A DNA stretch of 64,000 nt, from assembly GCF_037977235.1 (NCBI RefSeq), contig NZ_CP150276.1, positions 6,049,267 to 6,113,266 of the forward strand. The letters run 5' to 3'. Each line of letters begins with the position of its first letter. The stretch's first letter is position 1. The stretch is from Paenibacillus sp. FSL K6-0276 (GTDB taxonomy: Bacteria > Bacillota > Bacilli > Paenibacillales > Paenibacillaceae). Position numbers and translations under genes: made by a program. Positions 34,568 to 44,732 of the stretch are shown one piece after another. The notes under the pieces are model-generated. The model made no database searches. It was not told the DNA's origin and saw only the letters and a list, made by a program, of their open reading frames with translations.

Positions 34568-35929
34568 TTAACCAGCAAATGGTTCTGCATGTGCTCGCTC
34601 GTAGTTAACGAACTTGTTAAAATTTTTAAGAAAGACAAGTTCTACCGTACCTACGGGACCATTACGCTGTTTGGCTATAATAATTTCAATGATATTTTTC
34701 TTCTCAGTATCCTGATTGTAATAATCATCACGATATAGGAACGCAACAATGTCGGCATCCTGCTCGATAGAACCAGATTCACGCAAGTCACTCATCATCG
34801 GTCGTTTATCCTGACGCTGCTCCACACCCCGGCTAAGCTGCGACAAGGCGATGACCGGCACGTCCAATTCACGGGCAATCTGCTTCAGTGTACGGGATAT
34901 ATCCGATACTTCCTGCTGACGGTTCTCCCCGCCTTTGCCGCGGCCCTGAATGAGTTGCAAGTAGTCAATGACAATCATGCCAAGGCCCTTTTCCTTCTTC
35001 AGCCTCCGACATTTTGCACGAATATCCGTCACCGTGATACCGGGTGTATCGTCGATATAAATCTCCGCTTCCGATAGTGACTGAATCCCCATGGTCAGCT
35101 TGGACCAATCATCATCACTCTTGAAATCACCGGTACGCATAATATTGGCATCTAGATTGGCTTCTGCACAGATCATCCGCTGTACTAGCTGCGGCGCTGA
35201 CATTTCCAGACTGAATATGGCAACAGTCTCTTTGGCACGTACTGCCACGTTCTGAGCGATATTAAGCGCGAACGCAGTTTTACCTACAGAAGGACGCGCC
35301 GCTACAATAATCAGATCGTTGCGCTGGAATCCATTAGTCATATGGTCTAAATCCACGAATCCAGTTGGAATACCTGACGTACCACCTTTATTCTGATGAA
35401 GTAGTTCAACCTTGTCGAATACTTCCATCAAAACATCGCGGATCGCGATAAACCCACTGCCGCTGCGCCGGTTGGAGATTTCAAGAATTCGCCGTTCTGC
35501 ATCACTCAGCATATCGGCTACATCTTCGCCACCTGTATAGCCCTCGCTCACGATCTGCGTTGCTGTGCGAATCAAGCGCCGAAGCATAGCCTTTTCTTCA
35601 ATAATCTGCGCATAGTATTCTACGTTAGCCGCAGTAGGTACCGCATGCGCCAACTTAGCTAAGTAGCTAACACCGCCAATATCTTCAAGCTCTCCCTTGT
35701 CCTGCAGTCTAGAAGTAAGCGTAACAAGATCAATCGGCTGGCTCTCTTCTCCGAGCTGCACCATCGCCTCAAAAATCATTTGATGCGCTTTATCGTAGAA
35801 GTCTTCGGTATTCACCCGCTCCATTGCAGTAATGAGCGCTTCATCCTGCAACAGAACAGCACCAATTACCGCTTGCTCCGCTTCAAGATTCTGCGGGGGA
35901 ACCCGATCGAAAAAGAGATCTCCACCCAT
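34568..35929 (-). CDS. dnaC: Replicative DNA helicase DnaB-type (DnaC of B. subtilis)
   Basis: The 453-residue RecA-fold hexameric helicase shows an N-terminal helical domain (PPQNLEAEQAVIGAVLL), Walker A ARPSVGKTA, Walker B MIVIDYLQLI and the final arginine-finger region. It unwinds DNA at the replication fork. GGAGGAG precedes the ATG. It is followed by a hairpin shared with the purA control region. Confidence 0.97.
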   Translation of the reverse strand: MGGDLFFDRVPPQNLEAEQAVIGAVLLQDEALITAMERVNTEDFYDKAHQMIFEAMVQLGEESQPIDLVTLTSRLQDKGELEDIGGVSYLAKLAHAVPTAANVEYYAQIIEEKAMLRRLIRTATQIVSEGYTGGEDVADMLSDAERRILEISNRRSGSGFIAIRDVLMEVFDKVELLHQNKGGTSGIPTGFVDLDHMTNGFQRNDLIIVAARPSVGKTAFALNIAQNVAVRAKETVAIFSLEMSAPQLVQRMICAEANLDANIMRTGDFKSDDDWSKLTMGIQSLSEAEIYIDDTPGITVTDIRAKCRRLKKEKGLGMIVIDYLQLIQGRGKGGENRQQEVSDISRTLKQIARELDVPVIALSQLSRGVEQRQDKRPMMSDLRESGSIEQDADIVAFLYRDDYYNQDTEKKNIIEIIIAKQRNGPVGTVELVFLKNFNKFVNYERAHAEPFAG

Positions 35930-35930
35930 G

Positions 35931-36377
35931 TTACTCCTCCGTTACCTGGACCTTAAGGGTAGCCTTTACTTCAGTATGCAGTTTAACACTTACTTGAAAC
36001 ACTCCCATATGGCGGATTGGCTCACCTAGTTCAATCTTGCGCTTGTCGATGGAAATGCCTTGAGTAGAAGCTAGCGTCTCAGCAATCTGTTTACTTGTAA
36101 TTGCGCCAAATAGACGGCCGCCTTCACCTGCTTTTGCTTTCATAGTCAGTGTAAGCTCATCTATCTTCTTGCCCAGTTGCTGTGCTTCTTCTTTTTCGTT
36201 ATCTTTACGGCGTTGTTCAGCAGCTGCTTGGTTCTCGAGCGTCTTAACATTTCCTTCCGTTGCCGGACGAACTAATCCACGTGGTAATAGGAAGTTGGCA
36301 GCATAACCTTCTGATACCTCTTTAACCTGACCTTTTTTACCTTGACCCTTAACATCTTTTATGAAAATGACCTTCAT
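35931..36377 (-). CDS. rplI: Ribosomal protein bL9
   Basis: The 148-residue product starts MKVIFIKDVKGQGKKGQVKEV with the L9 signature GYAANFLLPRG. It overlaps the end of gdpP by four bases and lies two bases from dnaC, the standard Bacillales gene order. Confidence 0.97.
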   Translation of the reverse strand: MKVIFIKDVKGQGKKGQVKEVSEGYAANFLLPRGLVRPATEGNVKTLENQAAAEQRRKDNEKEEAQQLGKKIDELTLTMKAKAGEGGRLFGAITSKQIAETLASTQGISIDKRKIELGEPIRHMGVFQVSVKLHTEVKATLKVQVTEE

Positions 36378-38380
36378 TCGAATAAACCCTCTTTCGATTC
36401 GATTTCAGCCAGCACCTGCAGCAGTCTGGCTTCTGCTTCTTTACATGTTCCTTCTAGCTGTACTGCGGCGTTGGAAAGATGCCCACCGCCACCCAATTTC
36501 TCCATCACGACCTGTACATTCATGCGCCCAAGTGATCGAGCACTAATGCCAATCAGGCCGTCTGGTCGCTCGCTAATGACGAATGAAGCGACTACGTTCG
36601 TCATCCCTAGTAGCGTGTCCGCAGTCTGAGCAATAAGTAACTGCGGAATCTTCATGCCTGGTGCCGTCACAACCAATGCGATTTGATCATAAATCATACG
36701 CGCATGTTTGATAATTTCGGCTTTTGAAATATACTCCTGTAAATCCTCCTTCAGCATACGCTGAATAAGGACGGTATCCGCACCATTTCGGCGCAGAAAT
36801 CCTGCAGCTTCAAATGTACGTGAGCCTGTATGAAGCGCAAAGTGCTTCGTATCTACAGTAATCCCCGCTAATAGCATTGTAGCATCCAGCGGATAAATCT
36901 TTACCTTCTCATGGATATATTGAAGCAACTCTGTCACCAGCTCACAGGTTGATGAAGCGTAAGGTTCCAAATATACCAGTACAGCATCGTTGATGAACTC
37001 TTCACCTCTACGGTGATGATCCACCACCACAATTCTACTGGCATATTGCACAAGCCGTGGCTCCATTGTCATAGACGCCTTATGTGTGTCCACAACAATA
37101 AGCAAGGTATGCTCAGTCATCACTTGTAAGGACTGCTCCGTTGTGATGAATGACTTAAACAACTCATCATCTTTACGAATCTGCTCCATCATGTTTGTTA
37201 TAGAAGGATTAGGGGTTTCCATCACAATGTTGGCCTCTACATTATACATTTGTGCAGCCCTCAGAAGGCCAATTGCAGCACCTACAGCATCGATATCTGG
37301 TGTCCGATGACCGAGGATCAGCACGCGGTCGCTCTCCTGCATCAGATCACGCAGTGCATGCGCAATGACTCGTGCCCGCACTCGTGTACGCTTCTCCGCG
37401 GCATTACTCTTTCCACCGTAGAAAGACAACCTCTGGCCTGCTTTTACAGCTGCCTGATCTCCGCCTCGGCCTAGCGCCATATCCAAACTGGATTGAGCTA
37501 GAGCTCCTAGCTCACTTGCAGAATCCGCTCCAAAAGCCATGCCTATACTCAGTGTCATCGGTACCTTAAGATCCGCCGTCATTTCCCTAACCTCGTCGAG
37601 AATAACGAATCGACTCTCTTCTAGCGCTTGCAGGCTACGGTGATTAAGTAGCATTAGATAACGTTCAGACGACAACCGACGCAAGTAAACATCAAACTGT
37701 TTACTCCATTCAGTGATCTCACTCGCCACCTTGGCAATCAGAGAAGTACGCTGTTGATCATCCATTCCTTGAGCAGATTCATCTAGATTATCCATCATCA
37801 CTATGCCGATCGCCAGCTTCTCATCCTCATAACGTTCACGTAACACCACAAGCTCAGTGATATCATACATGTAAAGAATACGTTCACTTGGAATAATGAC
37901 GGCTTGATAATATCGTTCATCCACAGTGAGCTCAAGGCGAGTGTCGTTCAATACACCTTCTTTGAGGATATCCCGTTTTCCCGATACATTTGTCGTAAAA
38001 AAAGACTGCATATCAGGCAGCAATTCCTGCAGCGGTTCCCCAACCAAAGACTTGCGCGCAAAAACATCACCGGCATAGCGGTTATTCCATTCTACTGTTC
38101 GATCTTCGCTAAACAGAATGATTCCGAGGGGTAGCATGCTGACCGCTTCTCCCTCAACCCGCTTAATACGAAAAGTTAATCCATTAATATATTCCACCAG
38201 ATTACGACGGAACGAAATCTCCGTCTTTAGCATATAGAAGCATAATGTACCTGCCAGGAACAGGCTAGCGACCCCAAGAGCCCAGTTATAAATACTGACA
38301 ATTATAATAAGGGCCAACAGTAGCATGAACGCCCATACGGTATGATAGCCGTGCCAGCGTCTTTGCAGAAATTTAGGCAT
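36374..38380 (-). CDS. gdpP: Cyclic-di-AMP phosphodiesterase GdpP
   Basis: The 668-residue protein has two membrane segments (about 12-50), a PAS domain, a degenerate GGDEF domain and a C-terminal DHH/DHHA1 phosphodiesterase. The metal-site motifs are LGHRTPDIDAVGAAIG, VVDTHKASM and VVVDHHRRGEE, and the substrate loop GGGGH near the end. It hydrolyses the essential second messenger c-di-AMP to pApA. The start is at the end of yybS by 12 bases. Confidence 0.97.
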   Translation of the reverse strand: MPKFLQRRWHGYHTVWAFMLLLALIIIVSIYNWALGVASLFLAGTLCFYMLKTEISFRRNLVEYINGLTFRIKRVEGEAVSMLPLGIILFSEDRTVEWNNRYAGDVFARKSLVGEPLQELLPDMQSFFTTNVSGKRDILKEGVLNDTRLELTVDERYYQAVIIPSERILYMYDITELVVLRERYEDEKLAIGIVMMDNLDESAQGMDDQQRTSLIAKVASEITEWSKQFDVYLRRLSSERYLMLLNHRSLQALEESRFVILDEVREMTADLKVPMTLSIGMAFGADSASELGALAQSSLDMALGRGGDQAAVKAGQRLSFYGGKSNAAEKRTRVRARVIAHALRDLMQESDRVLILGHRTPDIDAVGAAIGLLRAAQMYNVEANIVMETPNPSITNMMEQIRKDDELFKSFITTEQSLQVMTEHTLLIVVDTHKASMTMEPRLVQYASRIVVVDHHRRGEEFINDAVLVYLEPYASSTCELVTELLQYIHEKVKIYPLDATMLLAGITVDTKHFALHTGSRTFEAAGFLRRNGADTVLIQRMLKEDLQEYISKAEIIKHARMIYDQIALVVTAPGMKIPQLLIAQTADTLLGMTNVVASFVISERPDGLIGISARSLGRMNVQVVMEKLGGGGHLSNAAVQLEGTCKEAEARLLQVLAEIESKEGLFE

Positions 38381-38391
38381 GAACTCTCACC

Positions 38392-39309
38392 CTATCGTTT
38401 CGATTTCGTCACATACTCCCGCAGTGGGAAAGCAAGATCAATGATACCGATAATGCGTAGCGGCGGCAGCAAAATGACCGGTATTGCTAGCAGAATGGCA
38501 GCCATCTTGTTCCATTTGCGTTCATGCGCCAGGAAGAAGAAAAATCCAATCGCCTGAATCATAAAGCCAATTCGTAGCAACGGCAGAAGATTGGCAGAAA
38601 TCATTAGGATGTAATTGTTCTCCGATCCTGAGAAGAAGAGCTGAAGAACCACACCAATCAAATAATACCAAATGAACGATCTCGAAAGTCTCCACTCACG
38701 TGCAGGCTTCATCTTAGGCACTGCGTAATTCATACTGTTCAGAATCGGACGGACGATAGAATGCGTAATGACAGCTATCATGAAAGAACTTACGATTAGA
38801 GTCATTGGGATCATTTGAACCGTCATATGACTTAGCTTGTTTACATCCTCAGTCGTAAACCCAAGGTCAGTAAACAGTGGATTAGTGGTACCGAGATCAG
38901 ACAGAGGCGAGTTTACCATTTGCAGCACATCGTTCACATAGTTAGACAGATCAAAATTAAATAACGCCGTACCGAGCAGTAAGAGTAGCAGAAACTCTGC
39001 AAGGATCGTAACCGTACCTGCAATCACGGTTGACATTGCTGAGGCATGTCTTTTATACCAACGTCCCATAACCAGAGCCGGTATTAAGAAATACACCGCA
39101 ATCAGTACATAAATAGGTGTAATCAGGCCAACAATCAGCAACACAGGCAATACGTGTAGAACGAATTGTTTGGTGTTCAGTGTAGTGAACAACACTACTG
39201 CCGGAACAATCATAAATAGGGTAGTGATGATGAGCATTGGAGTAGTTAAACTAAGCAGCAAAAGTAAGTATGCTACGCTCCAAGCCACAGATGACCAGCG
39301 AAATTTCAA
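38392..39309 (-). CDS. yybS: DUF2232 membrane protein (YybS)
   Basis: The 305-residue protein has about seven hydrophobic segments and no catalytic motif. Its position before gdpP-rplI-dnaC is the hallmark of YybS. Function unknown; likely a small-molecule transporter related to the ECF S-component superfamily. Confidence 0.85.
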   Translation of the reverse strand: MKFRWSSVAWSVAYLLLLLSLTTPMLIITTLFMIVPAVVLFTTLNTKQFVLHVLPVLLIVGLITPIYVLIAVYFLIPALVMGRWYKRHASAMSTVIAGTVTILAEFLLLLLLGTALFNFDLSNYVNDVLQMVNSPLSDLGTTNPLFTDLGFTTEDVNKLSHMTVQMIPMTLIVSSFMIAVITHSIVRPILNSMNYAVPKMKPAREWRLSRSFIWYYLIGVVLQLFFSGSENNYILMISANLLPLLRIGFMIQAIGFFFFLAHERKWNKMAAILLAIPVILLPPLRIIGIIDLAFPLREYVTKSKR

Positions 39310-39315
39310 CAGTAT

Positions 39316-39627
39316 TCACCTCTTACGCATATGTTCTTCTAAAGCAGATATATCTTGATACCATTCTTCCAATTGATGCCCTTCCTGCTTATGCTTTCTG
39401 AGCTTCTCGAGTAGCAAGTCATCTAATTGACGATAGGGAATTCCTAGTCTGCGGCCCAAAATATAAGAGCTCATAATCAAACTAGCCAGGCTGTCGCCCA
39501 CACGGGTAGTACTGCCTTCCCATAACGCCTTAAATAACCGTGAAACTTGGTCAATCACTTCAGTTTTTAGCCATTCAATTACCTTGGCGCGTTTAGCTAC
39601 ATCTAGATCCTTCGGCACATTGGACAC
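39316..39627 (-). CDS. MazG-like family protein
   Basis: The 103-residue product, starting at a GTG behind GGAGG, is a single helical domain (AKVIEWLKTEVIDQVSRLFKAL, then SSYILGRRLGIPYRQLDD) of the MazG-like type. True MazG proteins hydrolyse dNTPs, but the EExxE metal motif is not evident here, so activity is doubtful. Confidence 0.75.
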   Translation of the reverse strand: MSNVPKDLDVAKRAKVIEWLKTEVIDQVSRLFKALWEGSTTRVGDSLASLIMSSYILGRRLGIPYRQLDDLLLEKLRKHKQEGHQLEEWYQDISALEEHMRKR

Positions 39628-39762
39628 GTCTCTCTACCTCCGGCAAAAAGCTTTATTCTCCATTATAGCATAAAAATTTCTGTGTCACACAGGACGCCCC
39701 ACGCACCTTAAGTATGCTTCAACAATGGATGAACTAATTACTTCTTACATTTTAAAAAAAGA

Positions 39763-39792
39763 CCTGTTTTCCGTTATCGCCGGAAATACAGG
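39763..39792 (-). terminator. Intrinsic terminator of the CBS gene
   Basis: CCTGTATTTCCG pairs with CGGAAAACAGG; seven T follow on the minus strand. Confidence 0.85.
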
Positions 39793-39831
39793 CCTCGTTC
39801 CGATTGCTTCTATTACCGCGAATAAATTGGG

Positions 39832-40257
39832 CTATAATGACTCTTGTGATTGTTTTGATACAAATTTCTCACAATATTCTATGACTTGACTCCGGCGAAC
39901 GATGCCAATAAACCGGTTCATATCATCGACTACAGGAACAAAGTTCTGTACCTTAGCCAAATTAATCAGGTCTTCCATATCCGCATCAATCGAGACAGGT
40001 CTGTTATTCATCCGTAACGGCAAATCTTTAAGCAAGAATTTTGAAGCATTCTCAAAAGTAACCTTGCCTTCGGATTCCTTCATATACCAGAGCAGATCAC
40101 CCTCTGTAACCGTTCCAGCATATTCTCCATTTCGGTTCAGAATAGGGACAGCAGTATAACGGTGAAACTCCATCCTTTCCAGCGTTTGGCGTAGCGTTGA
40201 ATCGATCGTTACGCAAGCGACTTCCTGTTTCGGAAGTAAAAAAAATGCAATATTCAT
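39832..40257 (-). CDS. Two-CBS-domain protein
   Basis: The 141-residue protein consists of two CBS domains (TLRQTLERMEFHRYTAVPIL and DMEDLINLAKVQNFVPVV), which usually bind adenine nucleotides, with no partner domain. AGGAGG precedes the ATG. Its target is unknown; it is placed between the DHH-type c-di-AMP block and the LCP gene. Confidence 0.85.
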   Translation of the reverse strand: MNIAFFLLPKQEVACVTIDSTLRQTLERMEFHRYTAVPILNRNGEYAGTVTEGDLLWYMKESEGKVTFENASKFLLKDLPLRMNNRPVSIDADMEDLINLAKVQNFVPVVDDMNRFIGIVRRSQVIEYCEKFVSKQSQESL

Positions 40258-40384
40258 CTCTTGATCCTCCTCAAAGAGTTCCGAAGGAATTACGGTTCTT
40301 TAACTTCCTTTTACTGCCATGCAAAATTATTTATACGTGGCAGCTTAATAATAGTTCCAATACATTATAGCATGAAGACAGCAA

Positions 40385-40416
40385 GCAGCAGCCATGAGAA
40401 TGTGAATGGCTGCTGC
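40385..40416. other. Strong intergenic hairpin
   Basis: GCAGCAGCCAT (40385-40395) pairs perfectly with ATGGCTGCTGC (40406-40416). It lies between the LCP gene end and the CBS start and lacks a T run on either strand, so its role (terminator or processing element) is open. Confidence 0.5.
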
Positions 40417-40450
40417 AATTATTTATATGAGTTTAGATTCCACTTTAGAA

Positions 40451-41476
40451 TTATTGCGTAACTGCTGTTGCTTTAGGTTCCAGCGCATTACTTGCTTTTC
40501 CAGGCTCAATTAGTTGATCTACTGGTGTTGCTGCGTTCATCCAGTTGTCAATCATTGCCTTAGCCTCACTCAGATCCTCTTCATCAACGATATCGTAATA
40601 AATACCATCCATACGCTTACCTTCACCCATAACTGTGAAGCTTGAGATATCCATGCCTTTTCCGCCCATAAACTTCTTGGCCAGACTAATGATCGTGGAA
40701 GGCTCTATGTCAGTCTTGAAATTATCTCCCATGATATCCAGCAACTTCGGAATATTGCCGATTTGACTGATCGATAACATCTTATTAGCTACAACATCAA
40801 TAAAAACCTGCTGACGCTTGGTGCGGTTAAAGTCGCTATCCTCACGATAACGCGTATAGTTAAGCGCTTCTTGTCCGTTATAAAGCGACTTTCCAGCTTT
40901 AATTGTAAACTTTTCATGATCCTTGCCCTTGTTCACAATGTCTTTCTTAATCGGCAGCGGAACGCCTCCAATAGCATCTACAGCATCCTTGAGCCCTTTG
41001 AAATTAATGCTAGCATAATATTGAATATCATGACCGAGCAACGCTTCTAAGGAATCCTTGGCCATTTGGTGCCCCCCGAAGGCATAGGCATGTGTAATCT
41101 TATCCTTTTTATTATCCTTATGACCTATAATTTCCGTATACGTATCACGCGGAATAGAGATAAGCAGGATCTTATAATCCTCAGGGCGAACAACAGCGTA
41201 CATCATGGTATCTGAACGTGCCGTTTCATTATCGCGTTGATCGGTCCCTAAAAGCATAATTGAGAAGGGATCGCTCTTGTACGCAACGGGCTCTGGCTTA
41301 ACCTTGTTCTCATCCTTAAGCGGCTGGTAAGATTCTTCCTTCAGCTTACTTTCAACCTGATCAGATAAAAAAAGGTCGAAAGCTAATACAGCCAGGGAAT
41401 TACGAAACAGAAATCCTCCCGCTATAATAACGACAAGAACTATGAGTGCAATGTATCTTTTCTTTATTTTTTTCAT
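40451..41476 (-). CDS. LytR-CpsA-Psr (LCP) family cell-wall polymer ligase
   Basis: ATG 41474-41476 is preferred over an upstream ATG because AAGGA lies before it. The 341-residue protein has one membrane segment (about 6-27) and an outside LCP domain with LLGTDQRDNETARSDTM, SIPRDTY and the arginine-rich NRTKRQQVFI stretch. LCP proteins attach teichoic acid or capsule polymers to peptidoglycan. The C-terminus is a Pro/Ala/Thr-rich tail. Confidence 0.9.
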   Translation of the reverse strand: MKKIKKRYIALIVLVVIIAGGFLFRNSLAVLAFDLFLSDQVESKLKEESYQPLKDENKVKPEPVAYKSDPFSIMLLGTDQRDNETARSDTMMYAVVRPEDYKILLISIPRDTYTEIIGHKDNKKDKITHAYAFGGHQMAKDSLEALLGHDIQYYASINFKGLKDAVDAIGGVPLPIKKDIVNKGKDHEKFTIKAGKSLYNGQEALNYTRYREDSDFNRTKRQQVFIDVVANKMLSISQIGNIPKLLDIMGDNFKTDIEPSTIISLAKKFMGGKGMDISSFTVMGEGKRMDGIYYDIVDEEDLSEAKAMIDNWMNAATPVDQLIEPGKASNALEPKATAVTQ

Positions 41477-41830
41477 CTTTGATTCCTTCTTTATTGTAGA
41501 ATAATTGCTTGCCATATATATAATGCTTCCTGATCTTTATCAGGCAGTCATGACTTTATTTCTCACGGCGATCGGCTGTCCCCTATTCCATTATCTTATT
41601 GTCCCCCCTTTCAGGAAATTCAGGTCATTCAAAATTATAGAAAAAAAAGTTTTTGGCGGTCCTAAATTAATGTGGATAAAACAATATTTCTATTGTAATC
41701 ACTAAATGGATAAAAAGAAACAACAAATAACGACATGAATAGGGAAAAAGCACCAGACCAAGTAATAAATACTCGTATGGCGCTCCAACTTTAGTTCCCA
41801 ATTCTAAGGGGGTGTGTCATATGTTTAACC
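41477..41830. other. Intergenic region between the LCP and carboxypeptidase genes
   Basis: About 350 bases of AT-rich DNA hold the LCP promoter region. I see no gene, terminator or repeat that I would name. Confidence 0.4.
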
Positions 41831-42736
41831 CTATCTCCATAATTGTAAACCGCGGAAAAATCCATAATCAAACAATTTTGCAGCACCTTTAAATCGGCTC
41901 TCATAAGTCTTTGCTCCCATAACGACCGCAATAAGCCTATGACCATCTCGCTGAGCCGAGCCTGCAATGCAATATCCCGCCTGGTTATCATGTCCAGTCT
42001 TTAAACCATCTGTACCCTCATAAGCGTAAATACCGCCCATAGCTGGAAGCATGAAATTGCTGTTACTAACATACAGACCTTTATCCTTTAAATGCATTTG
42101 TGTACGGCTAGAAATATTCAGAATATCCGGATGATTATAGATTAGTGCGGCAGCCAATTTGGCGGTATCCCGAGCTGTCATCATTGTCTCACCGCTGATA
42201 TTCATATTCGGACGAATGAAACCAAGATCCTTACCTGATAGTCCCGTTGAGTTAGTAAATATTGTGCTGGAAGATAAGCCTAGACTGCGTGCCTTGTCGT
42301 TCATCATAAGCACAAAAGAAGCCTCTGAACCTGCCATATATTCTGCCAATGCAACAGTTGCATCGTTGGCAGAATATATGGCGATTCCTTCAAATAATTC
42401 TCTTATGGTATAGAATTCTCCCCGTTTCAATGAGAGATTTGCGCCACCCATTTCACTTGCGTAAGCACTAATGGGAACTCTATCCTCCCATTTAAGCATT
42501 CCGGAGGAGATCTGATCCAGCACAATCAATTCTGTCATTAATTTAGACACACTGGCTGGTGGCATAGGTACATCGCCGTTTATATCCACCCATATATCTC
42601 CAGTATCCATATCGAGAAGCACTGCTGATTCCGCGTCAATATTTGGTTTAAAACCAAGCTCGGTTGGCTTCCACACCGCAATCAAGACAACGACTAAAAC
42701 AGCTGCAATTGCCCCCACTACTATCCGTCTCTTCAT
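41831..42736 (-). CDS. D-alanyl-D-alanine carboxypeptidase (S11, PBP5-like)
   Basis: ATG 42734-42736 is chosen since GGAGG abuts the earlier ATG at 42745 and is at a proper distance here. The 301-residue protein has a membrane signal (about residues 5-21), the active-site SVSK (Ser62/Lys65), SAN in YSANDATVALAEY and the KTG triad in GLKTGHDNQAGYC. It trims the terminal D-Ala of peptidoglycan stems. The family's usual C-terminal beta-rich domain is missing, so this is a short form. Confidence 0.9.
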   Translation of the reverse strand: MKRRIVVGAIAAVLVVVLIAVWKPTELGFKPNIDAESAVLLDMDTGDIWVDINGDVPMPPASVSKLMTELIVLDQISSGMLKWEDRVPISAYASEMGGANLSLKRGEFYTIRELFEGIAIYSANDATVALAEYMAGSEASFVLMMNDKARSLGLSSSTIFTNSTGLSGKDLGFIRPNMNISGETMMTARDTAKLAAALIYNHPDILNISSRTQMHLKDKGLYVSNSNFMLPAMGGIYAYEGTDGLKTGHDNQAGYCIAGSAQRDGHRLIAVVMGAKTYESRFKGAAKLFDYGFFRGLQLWR

Positions 42737-42810
42737 CGTTGTCATCCTCCATACTATATATGACGAATGAAACTACAATTTGATTACACTTTTCACAAAA
42801 TATTTTTATT

Positions 42811-44541
42811 TTATTTTTCACTTTGTTCCTTAATCCACCACTTATAAGGGTCGATAATCGTACTTATAGAATTCACACGAACGCCTTGTAGACGCTTATT
42901 TACTGGAATAATGGTTTTCCGCTCAGCCAAAAAGATCATAGGTACCTCTTCATTGACCAGCTTCTGCCACTCATAATATATTTCTTTACGATATTCCCTA
43001 TCGTATGCCTTCATACTTACTCCTTCACGAATCAACTCTTCGTTTCGCTCTGAGGACCAACGTGGATAGTTCCATAGATCATTTTCTCTCCACAGACCCG
43101 TTGGATCGGGGTCACTCGCTAGTCCCCATACTCCATAGAATAGTTCGATGGACGGATCGTCAGATTCCACAGCGTCGTAGAAGGTGTGGACTTCCTTTAA
43201 TGCTCCCCCGTTTAGCTGTACATCGAGTCCAACATCACGCCAATTCCCTAGAATAGCCTCCGTACGTAGCTCTGACGTTTGACTACCCAGCATAGAATCA
43301 AAATTAATAACCAGTTTTTGTCCCTTTGAATCTTCCCGTAATCCATCACCGTCAAGATCCAGAAATCCAGCCTCATCCAGCAACTCCTTGGCCTTAACAG
43401 GATTATATGGATAAGTATTAATCTCAGCGTCAGGGATCTTCGCCCAGCTTGTACTAGATATTGGGGTCTCTACAGGCTCAGCTAGACCATAGGAATATGC
43501 TTTAATGATACCTTCACGATCTAAAGCATAGTACATAGCTTGGCGTAATCTTTTGTCTTCAAATTTAGGGTTATCCATTACGATTGTCTCGGTTTTCGTA
43601 TCCCAATGCCCGAATTTGAAACCTATATATTCATAGCCAAGCTCAGCTGTTTGCAGAATGTTTACATTCCCCAGTTTATTTAGATCATCATAAGCATCCC
43701 GAGGGGCTGTCTCTATATCAATTTCTCCTTGTTCAAAGCGTTTGGTCACTTCTTTGTCGTCAAATACCTTATACAGTACGCCATCCAATAACGCTTTGCC
43801 CTTATAGTATTGGTCAAAGCGTTTCATTTCTACCCTCTCGCCAGGCTGAATATATTCAACCACAAAAGGGCCAATACCAATAGGGGATTTTCGCATCTGA
43901 TCACTCTGAGGCATATCTTTAACGGCGACACCAGTATAATATTTTTTATTCATCGGATAGGGCCACAGATTATCGATTGTATTTACCCGTGCAGCAGTTA
44001 CTGTTATTTTTAAAGTATAAGGATCTATGACCTTCAGGCCTGATATGGTCTTTGCTTCTCCCTTATGATAGGCTTCTGCCCCTTGAATCATTTCAACACT
44101 ATAATAATGCGAGCCCGTATAATCTGGACTAGCGATAGTTTCAATCGCAAATTTCCAATCCTCCACCGTTAATTCATCACCGTTATGCCAACGGACTCCC
44201 GGTTTGATTTTAAAGGTAAATATTTTATGATCGTCAGATTCCTGCCAAGAGGCGATACTAGGAATTATCGATAAATCATCATTTAACGTAAACATAGGCT
44301 CAGTAATAAACTCCAGCACACGAAAATCATCTTCACCTTCATAAAAAGCAGGTTCAAACAAGCCTGTAAACGGTGAGGAGTATCCGTAAGTAACTACTCC
44401 ACCAGCCTGTGGCTTATTGTCTTTCAAATTATGGCGAAAAGATAATGAATTACTGCTGGAAGTTGATCTACTACATGCTGACAATAGGGTCGCCATCACG
44501 AGCAGCGTTAATAACAACCTGCACATCTTCTTATTATTCAT
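42811..44541 (-). CDS. Peptide-binding lipoprotein of an ABC importer (OppA/DppA family)
   Basis: The 576-residue product begins with a lipoprotein signal and lipobox LLSACS, followed by an extracellular binding protein fold of the SBP_bac_5 family (WHNGDELTVEDWKFAIE; ADPDPTGLWR; LFPW-like ending with YKWWIK). No permease or ATPase gene is near, so it is an orphan receptor that must share or lend components from elsewhere, or act as a sensor. Confidence 0.9.
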   Translation of the reverse strand: MNNKKMCRLLLTLLVMATLLSACSRSTSSSNSLSFRHNLKDNKPQAGGVVTYGYSSPFTGLFEPAFYEGEDDFRVLEFITEPMFTLNDDLSIIPSIASWQESDDHKIFTFKIKPGVRWHNGDELTVEDWKFAIETIASPDYTGSHYYSVEMIQGAEAYHKGEAKTISGLKVIDPYTLKITVTAARVNTIDNLWPYPMNKKYYTGVAVKDMPQSDQMRKSPIGIGPFVVEYIQPGERVEMKRFDQYYKGKALLDGVLYKVFDDKEVTKRFEQGEIDIETAPRDAYDDLNKLGNVNILQTAELGYEYIGFKFGHWDTKTETIVMDNPKFEDKRLRQAMYYALDREGIIKAYSYGLAEPVETPISSTSWAKIPDAEINTYPYNPVKAKELLDEAGFLDLDGDGLREDSKGQKLVINFDSMLGSQTSELRTEAILGNWRDVGLDVQLNGGALKEVHTFYDAVESDDPSIELFYGVWGLASDPDPTGLWRENDLWNYPRWSSERNEELIREGVSMKAYDREYRKEIYYEWQKLVNEEVPMIFLAERKTIIPVNKRLQGVRVNSISTIIDPYKWWIKEQSEK

Positions 44542-44700
44542 GTGTTTCTTCCCTTCTCTAGTTGAACATATATCTACATATAAGTTATGGAATATAAATA
44601 TTTTTACTGTAACAAAGTTTTACGGTGGTTACAATAACTTCTAAGCTCTAGGCCTTTACTCCTGCTTGAAATTCACATAATTCGTTTTATCTATAAAAAA

Positions 44701-44721
44701 GACCTGCCTCGTGGGCAGATC
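44701..44721 (-). terminator. Intrinsic terminator of the mutS2-like gene
   Basis: GATCTGCC pairs with GGCAGGTC; a run of six T follows on the minus strand. Confidence 0.85.
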
Positions 44722-44732
44722 CTCCTTAGAAT

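Noticed and set aside
44060..44072. CCTTATGATAGG resembling the att core in the same orientation
   Set aside because: It is inside the core SBP lipoprotein gene on the far side of rlmH, so cannot be the other element end.
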